Notes: a model not told the origin generated them from the sequence alone. Positions 9,655 through 19,204 are shown, counted from the first letter of the stretch. The stretch: 24,183 nucleotides of DNA from a virus (IMGVR_UViG_3300025085_000186:1-24183), one strand, 5' to 3'. Numbers and translations are program-made.

Positions 9655-10028
9655 TGGCACGTACACTTACAGAAAAACAACAAGCATTTCTTAATGTACT
9701 GTTTGATGGTGCAGGTGGCGATGTAGTACTTGCTAAGAAACTAGCGGGGTATTCAGATACCTACAGTACTAGTGATTTAATCAGAGGCATAAAGGAAGAA
9801 GTACTTGAAGCAACTCAAATGTATATGGCAAGGAATGCACCAAAGGCTGCAATGGCTATTGTCGGTGGTCTATATGACCCCACGGAACTGGGCATTAAAG
9901 ATAAAGTTGCTTCTGCAAAGGAACTACTGGATCGCACTGGATTGGTTAAAACAGAAAAGATGCAAGTAGAGGCAAAGGGTGGCGTTATGTTAATGCCAGC
10001 TAAGAATATAGAAGAAGATGATGACTAG
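9654..10028 (+). CDS. terS: Terminase small subunit-like protein (124 aa)
   Basis: The product has 124 residues. LTEKQQAFLNVLFDGAGGD and LAKKLAGYSDT form an N-terminal helix-turn-helix of the type that starts many terminase small subunits (T-xKQ-xFL...A...AGY). AMAIVGGLYDPTELGIKDKV and AKELLDRTGLVK give the helical oligomerisation region, and the acidic tail EEDDD closes it. The protein would recognise phage DNA and recruit the large subunit. Position two genes before the large subunit supports this. The assignment rests on motif style and context. Confidence 0.7.
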   Translation: MARTLTEKQQAFLNVLFDGAGGDVVLAKKLAGYSDTYSTSDLIRGIKEEVLEATQMYMARNAPKAAMAIVGGLYDPTELGIKDKVASAKELLDRTGLVKTEKMQVEAKGGVMLMPAKNIEEDDD

Positions 10029-10443
10029 GCCACTAGGCAAATGGAAATTACCACAGCCCACTGATGTAAAAGTTGATAATGAATGGGTTGACATTCCCCG
10101 AATTTCACGTACAATACCTTTTGGGTATATAGTTGATCCTGAAGATGATAGGATACTAAAACCTATACCCGATGAACTTAATAAGTTAGCACTTGCTAAA
10201 AAATATTTAAAGCAATATTCGTATAGAGAAGTTGCTAATTGGTTAAGCGCACATACAGGTAGAAGTATCTCCCATGTAGGGTTAATGAAACGGGTAAAGA
10301 ATGAGCGAAGCAGAAAACAACAAGCTACAAGCCTACGCAGATGGGCAGAATATGCGAAAACGGCAATCGCCAAAGCGGAAGCCATCGAAAAGAAAAGGCT
10401 TGACAGCAAAAAAGACAACGAAGAAAGAGCTACCCCAGCCTAA
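10021..10443 (+). CDS. Helix-turn-helix protein between the terminase genes (140 aa)
   Basis: The product has 140 residues. The central LKQYSYREVANWLSAHTGRS followed by ISHVGLMKRVKNERSRK is a convincing helix-turn-helix like those of resolvases and recombinase-type proteins. The N-terminus (IPRISRTIPFGYIVDPEDDR) is a beta-rich segment. A second DNA-binding subunit of the packaging complex is possible. An alternative ATG is 3 bp upstream; both overlap the small terminase stop. The last 143 bp overlap the large terminase in a different frame, where this protein is a charged, probably flexible tail. Confidence 0.7.
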   Translation: MTRPLGKWKLPQPTDVKVDNEWVDIPRISRTIPFGYIVDPEDDRILKPIPDELNKLALAKKYLKQYSYREVANWLSAHTGRSISHVGLMKRVKNERSRKQQATSLRRWAEYAKTAIAKAEAIEKKRLDSKKDNEERATPA

Positions 10444-11878
10444 TATAATTGAGCATGACTATATCAAGGAGGTTGAGGAAACCCACAATGTTATCTTTAA
10501 GCCGAATGAGGGACCGCAGACTAACTTTCTTGCCGCAGGTGAAAGAGAAGTCCTGTACGGAGGCAGTGCTGGTGGGGGTAAGTCTTACGCTATGCTTGCT
10601 GATCCTCTTAGGTACATGGGTAATTCCAGCTTTAGCGGCCTACTATTACGCCACACAACAGAAGAACTAAGAGAACTTATTAGTAAATCGCAAGAAATGT
10701 ATCCTAAGATTTGGCCCGGTATTAAATGGTCAGAACGTAAGATGCAATGGACTGCACCATCAGGGGCTACTCTGTGGATGAGTTATTTAGATAAGGATCA
10801 AGATGTTACTAAGTATCAAGGATTGGCCTTTAGCTGGATCGGTTTTGATGAACTTACCCAATGGGCTACACCTTTTGCTTGGAATTATATGAGATCACGT
10901 TTAAGATCAGCAGACCCTGAGTTACCTCTTTGTATGAGGGCAACTACAAACCCCGGCGGCAGAGGCCATCATTGGGTTAAGAAAATGTTTATAGACCCCT
11001 CACCTGCAGGTAAGTCGTTTATAGCTACAGACATTGAAACAGGTGAGCCACTAAAGTATCCATCTGGTCATGCCAAAGCGGGTAAGCCATTATTTAAACG
11101 CAGGTTTATTCCTGCAAGACTAAAAGACAATCCGTACCTGTCGCAACAGGGTGACTATGAAGCAATGCTTTTGTCACTACCAGAGCAACAACGTAGGCAA
11201 TTACTAGACGGTGATTGGGACATTAAAGAAGGTGCAGCCTTCACTGAGTTTAATAGACACGATCATGTCATTGAGCCTTTTGAAATTCCTAATAATTGGG
11301 TTAAATTTAGAGCTTGCGATTACGGTTACGGAAGTTACACAGGAGTCTTATGGTTTGCGGTTAGTCCTGATGAGCAGTTGGTAGTGTACAGAGAGTTGTA
11401 TGTATCTAAAGTTCTTGCGGTAGACTTAGCAGACATGGTACTTGAGGCAGAGGCTGGTGATGGTAATATGCGGTATGGCGTACTTGACTCGTCACTGTGG
11501 CATAAACGTGGTGACACTGGCCCTAGCCTAGCAGAACAAATGATTATGAGGGGCTGTCGCTGGCGTCCATCAGATAGAAGTAAAGGCTCACGTGTAGCTG
11601 GTAAGAACGAAATACACAGGCGTTTACAGGTAGATGAGTTTACAGAGGAAGCACGTATGGTATTCTTTAATACCTGTACTGAAACTATCTCACAACTACC
11701 TGCCATACCACTGGATAAAAAGAATCCAGAAGATGTAGATACCCACTCGGAAGATCACTTGTATGACGCACTACGTTATGGTATAATGTCTAGGCCACGC
11801 TTTAGTATATTTGATTATGACAGTAGAGGTACACCTCAGAATAGTATGCCAATGGCAGACTCAACTTTTGGATATTAA
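10301..11878 (+). CDS. terL: Terminase large subunit (525 aa)
   Basis: ATP-driven DNA packaging motor with nuclease. Walker A GGSAGGGKS at residues 87-95, Walker B WIGFDE at about 179-184, and the coupling motif TTNPGG at about 215-220. The nuclease domain has the acidic residues of FRACDYGYGS (about D340), YGVLDSSLW (about D396) and HLYDALRYG near residue 490. The length is normal. The N-terminal 50 residues are lysine-rich and lie over the end of the previous gene. The true start could be this ATG or a later one such as MRKRQSPK near 10352, since no SD is outstanding. Confidence 0.93.
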   Translation: MSEAENNKLQAYADGQNMRKRQSPKRKPSKRKGLTAKKTTKKELPQPNIIEHDYIKEVEETHNVIFKPNEGPQTNFLAAGEREVLYGGSAGGGKSYAMLADPLRYMGNSSFSGLLLRHTTEELRELISKSQEMYPKIWPGIKWSERKMQWTAPSGATLWMSYLDKDQDVTKYQGLAFSWIGFDELTQWATPFAWNYMRSRLRSADPELPLCMRATTNPGGRGHHWVKKMFIDPSPAGKSFIATDIETGEPLKYPSGHAKAGKPLFKRRFIPARLKDNPYLSQQGDYEAMLLSLPEQQRRQLLDGDWDIKEGAAFTEFNRHDHVIEPFEIPNNWVKFRACDYGYGSYTGVLWFAVSPDEQLVVYRELYVSKVLAVDLADMVLEAEAGDGNMRYGVLDSSLWHKRGDTGPSLAEQMIMRGCRWRPSDRSKGSRVAGKNEIHRRLQVDEFTEEARMVFFNTCTETISQLPAIPLDKKNPEDVDTHSEDHLYDALRYGIMSRPRFSIFDYDSRGTPQNSMPMADSTFGY

Positions 11879-11888
11879 GGAAATATAA

Positions 11889-14018
11889 ATGGACGAAGAT
11901 AATACATTCATTGAAGACGAATCAATAGTACTAGAAGATAGTGAACAGTCTTCTATAGACGATTATCAAACCAATAACATTATTCCTTATATTGAGGGAC
12001 GCTTTAAACGTGCAGAAGATTACCGCAATCAAGATGAACAACGCTGGTTAGCTGCATACAGAAACTACCGTGGTATATACGGTCCTGATGTACAATTTAC
12101 TGAGGCTGAAAAGTCAAGAGTTTTTATTAAGGTTACTAAAACTAAAACACTAGCTGCATATCAGCAGCTTGAGTCTATTATGTTTGCTAACAATAAGTTT
12201 CCTTTAACAGTAGACCCTACAGAATTACCAGAGGGTGTAGTGTCAGATGTAAACTTTGATCCTAAAGAACCAGAGCAAATTAAAGAGTCAGAAGAAAACG
12301 ATCCTGTAACTCCGTATGGATTTAAGGGTGACGGTAAAGAACTGGCTAAAGGTGCTACAAGTAAAACACTAGGTGAAATGCTTGGCTCCTTTACAGATAA
12401 ACTACGTGGCGTAGATGGTTTAAAGAATGGCACAGGCATGACACCTACCGCTATTACATTTAGTCCAGCTATGGTAGCTGCAAAGAAAATGCAAAAGAAA
12501 ATACAGGACCAATTAGAAGAGTCTAACGCAAGTAAACATTTACGTAATACTGCATTTGAGATGGCATTATTTGGCACTGGTGTTATGAAGGGTCCATTTG
12601 CTGTTGACAAAGAGTACCCTCATTGGAATGAAGATGGTGAGTACAGCCCCACTATTAAAACAGTACCGCAGGTATCTCATGTATCTGTGTGGAACTTTTA
12701 CCCTGATCCAGATGCAAATAATATGGATGAGGCACAGTATGTAATTGAACGTCATAAAATGTCACGTACACAACTACGTCAACTCAAGAAACGTCCTTTC
12801 TTTAGAGACAATGTAATTGATGAAGCAATACAACTTGGTGAGAATTACAATAAAGAATTTTGGGAAGATGATCTATCTGACTATGCACCTGAACATGGCG
12901 TAGAACGCTATGAGGTACTAGAGTATTGGGGCATGGTTGATGTAGATTTCTTAGAAGAACAGGGCGTAGACATTCCCTCTGAGCTTAGTGATGTAGATGA
13001 ACTACAGGCTAATGTTTGGGTTTGTAATGGTAAACTACTACGTATGGTAATTAATCCATTTAAACCTGCCCGTATACCGTATCATGCTGCCCCGTATGAA
13101 CTCAATCCCTATAGCTTCTTTGGTGTAGGTATCGCTGAAAACATGGACGATACTCAAACACTAATGAACGGTTTTATGCGTATGGCTGTAGACAATGCTG
13201 TACTGTCGGGTAACTTACTTATAGAGATTGATGAAACAAACCTAGTTCCCGGTCAAGACTTGTCATTGTATCCCGGCAAAGTCTTTAGGCGTCAAGGTGG
13301 CGCACCGGGACAGGCTATTTTTGGTACTAAGTTTCCCAATGTATCAGGAGAAAACCTGCAACTGTTTGATAAGGCACGTGTACTTGCAGACGAAAGCACT
13401 GGCTTTCCTAGCTTTGCACATGGGCAAACAGGTGTATCAGGTGTAGGTAGAACTGCATCAGGCATTAGTATGCTTATGGGTGCAGCACAGGGAAGTATTA
13501 AGTCTGTAGTTAAGAACATTGATGACTACCTACTACGCCCACTAGGTGAGGGTTTGTTTAGGTTTAACATGCAGTTTGACTTTGACCCTGACATTAAGGG
13601 TGACTTAGAAGTTAAGGCACGTGGTACTGAAAGTCTCATGGCTAATGAAGTACGCAGTCAACGTCTTACACAATTTATGCAGATTGCAGCCGCACCATCA
13701 CTAGCACCCTTTACTAAGTTTGATTATATTATTCGTGAGATTGCAAAGTCTCTTGATCTTGACCCAGACAAAGTAACAAACAATATGAATGAAGCTGCAC
13801 TGCAAGCAGAAATGATGAAGGGCTTTCAACAGGAACAGCCACAACCGCCCCAAGGTGGACAACCATCAGTAGACGCATCTGGCGTTGGCGGTGCAACTAT
13901 AGGTACAGGTGGAGTACCTGCGCCGGGACAACAAGGATTTACAGGAAATGAACAGCAACCTACTCAACAACCTCAAGCCGCTGGTGGTCAACCAGCAGGA
14001 ATGGGACCAATTCAATAA
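11889..14018 (+). CDS. Portal protein (709 aa)
   Basis: The product has 709 residues, close to the P22-type portal in size. The early region, IEGRFKRAEDYRNQDEQRWL then AAYRNYRGIYG, is typical of portals of this group. The centre has FEMALFGTGVMKGPFAVDKE and a VSVWNFYPDPDANNMDEAQY strand region, followed by PYHAAPYELNPYSFFGVGIA and TGFPSFAHGQTGVSGVGRTA. The C-terminus is Gln/Pro/Gly-rich and disordered. It forms the dodecameric ring through which the terminase pumps DNA and to which the tail docks. SD AAGGAAAT, 10 bp after the terminase stop. Confidence 0.88.
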   Translation: MDEDNTFIEDESIVLEDSEQSSIDDYQTNNIIPYIEGRFKRAEDYRNQDEQRWLAAYRNYRGIYGPDVQFTEAEKSRVFIKVTKTKTLAAYQQLESIMFANNKFPLTVDPTELPEGVVSDVNFDPKEPEQIKESEENDPVTPYGFKGDGKELAKGATSKTLGEMLGSFTDKLRGVDGLKNGTGMTPTAITFSPAMVAAKKMQKKIQDQLEESNASKHLRNTAFEMALFGTGVMKGPFAVDKEYPHWNEDGEYSPTIKTVPQVSHVSVWNFYPDPDANNMDEAQYVIERHKMSRTQLRQLKKRPFFRDNVIDEAIQLGENYNKEFWEDDLSDYAPEHGVERYEVLEYWGMVDVDFLEEQGVDIPSELSDVDELQANVWVCNGKLLRMVINPFKPARIPYHAAPYELNPYSFFGVGIAENMDDTQTLMNGFMRMAVDNAVLSGNLLIEIDETNLVPGQDLSLYPGKVFRRQGGAPGQAIFGTKFPNVSGENLQLFDKARVLADESTGFPSFAHGQTGVSGVGRTASGISMLMGAAQGSIKSVVKNIDDYLLRPLGEGLFRFNMQFDFDPDIKGDLEVKARGTESLMANEVRSQRLTQFMQIAAAPSLAPFTKFDYIIREIAKSLDLDPDKVTNNMNEAALQAEMMKGFQQEQPQPPQGGQPSVDASGVGGATIGTGGVPAPGQQGFTGNEQQPTQQPQAAGGQPAGMGPIQ

Positions 14019-14178
14019 TTATGTTGAGGACTTAATTAAACAACAGCACCGCACTATAGAACAAACAGACGAAAGTATTATAGTTTATAGAGCGCAAGGT
14101 GCAATACATACATTACGAAGATTACTTTTATTAAGGGAAGAGGTACTACAGAATGGGTCTACTAAGCAAAGCTCTTAA
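13948..14178 (+). CDS. Small protein overlapping the portal end (76 aa)
   Basis: The region from DQFNNYVEDLIKQQHRTIEQ to VYRAQGAIHTLRRLLLLREE is a convincing charged helical protein, of a kind often found right after podovirus portals. The start is uncertain: ATG 13948 with AGGA close upstream gives 76 residues, and a GTG at 13909 gives 89. Either overlaps the portal gene by 70 bp or more in another frame. It also overlaps the next gene by 26 bp. Its role is unknown. Confidence 0.6.
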   Translation: MNSNLLNNLKPLVVNQQEWDQFNNYVEDLIKQQHRTIEQTDESIIVYRAQGAIHTLRRLLLLREEVLQNGSTKQSS

Positions 14179-17100
14179 AACTGCTGTAAAAGCTGCTGAT
14201 GTAGCCAAGGATGCAAGTAGAACTAAACCTAAGTCTCAAATGAATCCTTTGGTTAAAGCAAGAAAAAAACTTGCCGAAACAGATTTTGAAAAATCAGCAA
14301 GTCAAGAAGTAAAAGATTTTTTATCTGTAGTAGAAGAAAAAGACCCTAATCAACTTGGTGAGTTTTACAGTCCTGTAGTTAGTACGCTAGAAGAAATGCC
14401 TATTGGCAAACAAGGTACTAAAGGGGAAAACATATCTGCTTTTATTCAAAAACGTGCGCCTAGCATTACAGGTTCAGAAAAAGGGAATTTACCTAAGTTA
14501 GACCCAAAGAAAAAATACACCCGTGAAGAAGCTATCGAAACACTAAAACCTATTGATAAATCTTATAGCATTGAAATAAATCAAAATCCAGCTTATCAAA
14601 ATCCTAATCAAAGAGGTAATCAAAGACAAAATATTACAGATAAAGAAGAAAGTTACTTTGAAGTATTTGTAAAACAAAAAGATATAGACCCTGAAATAGA
14701 AGAAGTTTCAGGAGGACATTTTCAAGATGCAGGAATACTTGCACATACACGTTCATCTATTAGAAGGGAAACTCCTGCAGGTGGCCCTCTTACAAAAAAA
14801 ATAAAAGACAGAGAACGCTATCTTCTAATTGAAGAAATGCAAAGTGATGTAGCTAATCTTGTTGAAAAAAATGTAGATGAATTAGGTATGTCTAGGATTT
14901 CAGAAGATGCTAGAGAAGTTTTTGCTGAAGAAGGACCACAAGGTAATTTTGCAAATGAGGTAGTAGACAATTTAGGTACACCTTTTAATAAAGAACATGA
15001 AAATATATTAAATGATTGGTATACTAAAATACGTAAAAGAACTGATTTAGGGTATGTAATAGGAGAAAACTATTCAAAAATTCAAGATGTAATTGACTTA
15101 AAACGTATATATAAAGATGTATTAAATATTGATGTAGGTGGACGTACCCCAGAACAAATACATAAAAATGCCTCTGTGCGGTTATATGAAAATGATGTAG
15201 ACCCTGACGAATTAATTATGAATTTTGGTGATTCTGAATATGATATAGGAGAATATTTTGATGAAACTTTTAATTATTATTTAAAATTATCTACAGACGT
15301 AAGTAAAAAAGAACGTAAATTTGGAGAAATTACTTATCCTAAATCTGCTGTGCCTCTTAATACTAGAACAGAATATGTTACAAAGTTAATACAAGCTAAT
15401 ATTGCTTTGGCAAAAAAACAAGGCGTAACTAAAATAGTAATACCTGACTATAAAGAAATTGCTAGATTGCGTGACCACATTCAAACTGATGGAAATAAAG
15501 AAGATATATTTAAAATGACTTATGAAGATGCAGTAAATAAAGCATTAAAAAGTTTAATAAAAGAATCTAAAGGACAAATTAAAGTAGGTAAACGTGAACT
15601 AAAATATAATTCTGCAGAAGCTAGAGGTAATCGCAAAAGTACTGCAACTGAAATAGATATATCAGATTTTGATTTTAATCCTGATACACAAGCATTTAGA
15701 TTTAATAAAGGTGGAATAGTACCAATGAATAACCAGACTCAGCAAGCATTTGCACTAGGTGGATTAAAAGATGAAGGTGGCGAAATTGATGAAGCGTCAG
15801 GTAATCGTGTACCCATTGGCGGCACTAAAGAAGGTGTACGGGATGACATATCAGCTAATGTAAGTGAAGGTGAGTTTATTTTTCCTGCAGATGTAGTACG
15901 ATATCATGGCCTAGATAAAATGATGGCACTACGACAAGAAGCTAAGATGGGCCTTAAGCAAATGGAACGCATGGGACAGATGGGCAATAGTGATGAAGCT
16001 ACTATTCCTGATGACTTACCTTTTGGCATGGCTGATCTTATTGTAGTTGGTGGCGAAGGTGAGCCTATGGAATTTGCAGATGGTGGATTTGTGCCACAGA
16101 TGCAGACGTTACAAACAGCACCTGTACCTACAATGGGCGGTGGTACATCTACTGGTACGCAGACACCTATTGTGTATGATGACTTTATGAAGACACCTGT
16201 AGTGACTATGCAGGAATACCGTGACGCTAATGGTAACTCTATTATTATTACATCTGTAAATGGCAAGGCTACTACTGAAATACCTGCAGGGTATACATTG
16301 TACACACCACCTGCTAACACTGCACCTACAACTACACAAGCAGCTATTCAGACTGTTAATAGACGTAGCTACAGACCTAGTGGTGATGATGAAGGTCCAG
16401 AGCCACAGCCAGATCAACCAGCACCTGACTATAGAAATATGAATGACGATGAGTTTTTTAGTTATATGGCAGAGCAAAATGGCTTTGGTGCTAAAGCAGG
16501 TAATGCTGCAGGTTTAGCTATTGCTACTATGGTAGGTGGCCCTGTTGGTTTGTTAGTTGGTGCTTTAATGCGTAACAATAAAAATAATCAAATGGCTAAT
16601 ATGAAAAGTCGCATTGATAGAATGGATGATGGCCCAGCTAAAACTAATGCACTAGCACTTTATAAAGAATATGGTGGTGAAACAGACCCTAAGAAAAAAG
16701 AAGGACTATTTGCTAACATAACAAATTTTGTTACAGGTCTTGTTACTCCTGTTGCTAATGCACTTGGCATTAATCAAGAGGATGCTGCAAAGGTTGCACA
16801 GAATGCTGCAGTAACAGAAGTAAGTGGTACTGAACCTGCTACTGCTGCTGCTGCTGCACCTACAACAAGTCTTAAACCTATATTACGGCCTGATGTTAGT
16901 GTTACTGCACCTGTTACTCAAATAGGACCACAAGGTACAGCTATTGGTACATTTACTAATCAAGACCCTAGACAACCTACTGCATTTCCCGGTATGGGAG
17001 CTAGAGTAGCAGCAGGTAATGTACAACCAGCATCTCCTGAATTTACACTTAACAATGCGCCTCTTATAACTGCTAGTGGAGCTACCTCCCCTCAAGCTGC

Positions 17101-18997
17101 TTTATCTCCAATACGTTCTGCATCTGAAACAGGGCCATCTTCTATTAATCCAATGATTGGTACACAAGACTATGATACTAGACAAGAAGCATTAAGACCT
17201 AAAGTACGTCCTGAACGTACTGGCCCTGATTTTGACGCTCCTGAATTTAATAAAAACTTAATAGGATATGATGAAACGGGTATAAATGTACAACCTCCAC
17301 AACCTACAGAAGCAGAACAAAACTTAGCAAAATTTCAAAGGGATCAAGAATTTAAAAAAAGATTCACGCCAACTAAACCTAATTTAATAAGAGAAGATAA
17401 ACCTGATTATACTTCATTAAAAGCAACCCAACAAAGCTATGGACCTTCCCAACGTGCAGGTTACGAAAGTGATATGTATGCTGCAATGCAAGACATGCCC
17501 CCAGTTAATTATGTAGTTGCTCCCGGCGAAACAGGTCAAGCAAATAGAGTTTTACAAAAACAACCACAAACATCTGTAGAAAGTAGCTATGATGAAGTTG
17601 GTGTGCAAATGCAAGACCCACGTGAAACAGAAGGAATGGGTTCTCCTTTATCTCCTGTTGTTGGACCTACTACAGTCAGTGCAGAAGAAACATATGGCCC
17701 TGCTTCTGATAGATTTGTTCCAAGTTATCCAAGCCCAGATGCTTTTCAATACACTGCACAAAATCTTAATGCTCAAGCACAAAGGGAAGCTGCAGCACTT
17801 CAAGCATCGCCTGATATGTTTGGACCTATTCAAACACAACAAGCATTTGGTGATACTTCTTATATTGGGGGAACTCCATTTATTGCAGAACAAGATAAGA
17901 GGTATTCTATTTTTGGAGATGAACTTGAACCGGGTTTTAAAGATGCTTCTTTAGATGTAGCTGCACAACAACAAACTGCAGCACAAACTAGAGCCAGAGA
18001 AGCACAAGCACAACAGGCTAGAATACAAACACGTAATAAAGAAATTGCTACAGCAACCTCTAAGATACCTGCATACATTGCAAACTCTAAAGAAACACAG
18101 GATGCAATTAAAGCTGGCTACGTAGGTAGTACTACAGGCGGCTATGCTATTGGTAAAATATCTGGCAGTGATGGTAACGATGCTGGTGTTGTACAAAATG
18201 CAGATGGTAAAGTTACTAAACTTAAAGACTTAGAAGGTTACGGAGGTCTTAAAGGCACACAGCGTGGTAATATGACAGTGTTTAGTGATGCTGAAGGTAC
18301 TAAGTTTGTTAAGAGTACATTTGGTAAAAAGACTAAACTAAATGGTGACAAGTATGAAGGACCGGGAATTACACGAAAAGATAAAGGTTTAGGAAATACT
18401 TTTTTTCAAAGTGCTGCAAATGTTCTTACGCCGGGAGATGGTAAAAGTTACGTTGATGGAGAATTAGTAAATGATAGTGGTAGTAGTAGAAGTAGTTCTA
18501 CTAAAACATATAATAGTTTAGCAGAAGCTGCTAAAGATGGTCAACATGGACAATCTGTTAATATAGCTGGAAAAGGCGTACAAAAAGTTTCATTTGGGGA
18601 TGCATCGTATGATGCTAAAATGAAAGCAGAAAGCGATAAAGCAGATGATGGAGGAAGTGACGATAGTAAAATTGTCTGTACAGAAATGTATCGTCAAACT
18701 CAACTTGTAGATTGGCAACACACTATGAAAATCTGGCATGTATATCAAGAAAAGTACTTGACACCTTATCATCAAATAGGTTATCATTGGTTATTCAAAC
18801 CATATGTTAAAGGTATGAAAAAAAGTTCTATACTAACTAAATTAGGTGCTACACTAGCAAAACATAGAACAGAACATTTACGTTATGTACTAACTAAAGG
18901 TAAATCAAAAGATAACTTAGTAGGTAATGTTTGGTGTAAATTTGTACATCCATTAGTATATGTCGCTGGCATTTTTAAACAAAAGATAGGTAAGTAA
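14153..18997 (+). CDS. Giant multidomain virion protein (1614 aa)
   Basis: Parts in order. Residues 1-30 are a basic amphipathic MGLLSKALKTAVKAA. Residues about 160-500 are a module with GGHFQDAGILAHTRSS, YLLIEEMQSD and EYVTKLIQANIALAKKQGVT, like the IEE-QSD module of phage polyvalent proteins. FNKGGIVP is at about 517. Residues 535-630 hold EASGNRVPIGGTKEGVRDD and EGEFIFPADVVRYHG, a domain I know from marine phage structural proteins. A glycine-rich membrane-active helix is at about 783-806. Then comes a long Gln/Pro/Ala-rich region, and finally residues about 1505-1614 (KIVCTEMYRQ...LTPYHQIGYH). An internal virion protein ejected with the DNA is the likeliest role. The first third looks more A-rich than the SGNRVP region, which suggests fusion. 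Confidence 0.75.
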   Translation: MGLLSKALKTAVKAADVAKDASRTKPKSQMNPLVKARKKLAETDFEKSASQEVKDFLSVVEEKDPNQLGEFYSPVVSTLEEMPIGKQGTKGENISAFIQKRAPSITGSEKGNLPKLDPKKKYTREEAIETLKPIDKSYSIEINQNPAYQNPNQRGNQRQNITDKEESYFEVFVKQKDIDPEIEEVSGGHFQDAGILAHTRSSIRRETPAGGPLTKKIKDRERYLLIEEMQSDVANLVEKNVDELGMSRISEDAREVFAEEGPQGNFANEVVDNLGTPFNKEHENILNDWYTKIRKRTDLGYVIGENYSKIQDVIDLKRIYKDVLNIDVGGRTPEQIHKNASVRLYENDVDPDELIMNFGDSEYDIGEYFDETFNYYLKLSTDVSKKERKFGEITYPKSAVPLNTRTEYVTKLIQANIALAKKQGVTKIVIPDYKEIARLRDHIQTDGNKEDIFKMTYEDAVNKALKSLIKESKGQIKVGKRELKYNSAEARGNRKSTATEIDISDFDFNPDTQAFRFNKGGIVPMNNQTQQAFALGGLKDEGGEIDEASGNRVPIGGTKEGVRDDISANVSEGEFIFPADVVRYHGLDKMMALRQEAKMGLKQMERMGQMGNSDEATIPDDLPFGMADLIVVGGEGEPMEFADGGFVPQMQTLQTAPVPTMGGGTSTGTQTPIVYDDFMKTPVVTMQEYRDANGNSIIITSVNGKATTEIPAGYTLYTPPANTAPTTTQAAIQTVNRRSYRPSGDDEGPEPQPDQPAPDYRNMNDDEFFSYMAEQNGFGAKAGNAAGLAIATMVGGPVGLLVGALMRNNKNNQMANMKSRIDRMDDGPAKTNALALYKEYGGETDPKKKEGLFANITNFVTGLVTPVANALGINQEDAAKVAQNAAVTEVSGTEPATAAAAAPTTSLKPILRPDVSVTAPVTQIGPQGTAIGTFTNQDPRQPTAFPGMGARVAAGNVQPASPEFTLNNAPLITASGATSPQAALSPIRSASETGPSSINPMIGTQDYDTRQEALRPKVRPERTGPDFDAPEFNKNLIGYDETGINVQPPQPTEAEQNLAKFQRDQEFKKRFTPTKPNLIREDKPDYTSLKATQQSYGPSQRAGYESDMYAAMQDMPPVNYVVAPGETGQANRVLQKQPQTSVESSYDEVGVQMQDPRETEGMGSPLSPVVGPTTVSAEETYGPASDRFVPSYPSPDAFQYTAQNLNAQAQREAAALQASPDMFGPIQTQQAFGDTSYIGGTPFIAEQDKRYSIFGDELEPGFKDASLDVAAQQQTAAQTRAREAQAQQARIQTRNKEIATATSKIPAYIANSKETQDAIKAGYVGSTTGGYAIGKISGSDGNDAGVVQNADGKVTKLKDLEGYGGLKGTQRGNMTVFSDAEGTKFVKSTFGKKTKLNGDKYEGPGITRKDKGLGNTFFQSAANVLTPGDGKSYVDGELVNDSGSSRSSSTKTYNSLAEAAKDGQHGQSVNIAGKGVQKVSFGDASYDAKMKAESDKADDGGSDDSKIVCTEMYRQTQLVDWQHTMKIWHVYQEKYLTPYHQIGYHWLFKPYVKGMKKSSILTKLGATLAKHRTEHLRYVLTKGKSKDNLVGNVWCKFVHPLVYVAGIFKQKIGK

Positions 18998-19204
18998 ATG
19001 GAAGAAGAAATATATTCATTTGATGATTACTTTAAAGAAGTTTTAAACCGTGTTTCTAATTTATCTGATAAAGAAAAAGATACATTAAGCTCTTTAAAGT
19101 CTTCTGTAGAAGGCAAGTTATTATCAAAAATACTAGGTCCAGAATTAACATCTATTAGTTTAGTAATTGATTCTAAACCTAAACGTGGTTTAGCTGCACG
19201 TTAA
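18998..19204 (+). CDS. Small acidic protein before the scaffold gene (68 aa)
   Basis: Not recognised. The product is 68 residues, MEEEIYSFDDYFKEVLNRVS onwards, with an acidic N-terminus, a Ser/Leu-rich helix pair and a basic end, KPKRGLAAR. The ATG follows directly after the TAA of the giant protein, with GATAGG as a weak SD, so it is likely coupled. Position between a giant virion protein and the scaffold suggests a minor virion or assembly protein. Confidence 0.65.
   Translation: MEEEIYSFDDYFKEVLNRVSNLSDKEKDTLSSLKSSVEGKLLSKILGPELTSISLVIDSKPKRGLAAR

Noticed and set aside
12161-12610. Long antisense frames inside the portal, scaffold (19485-19931) and tail (23756-24142) genes
   Set aside because: Mirror frames of well-supported genes; low-complexity Ser/Ala/Leu products without SD or family resemblance.
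17589-17954. A 121-codon alternative frame inside the giant protein gene
   Set aside because: Leu/Lys/His-rich product from frame-shifted Gln-rich coding DNA. The giant frame is continuous here and no SD precedes it.
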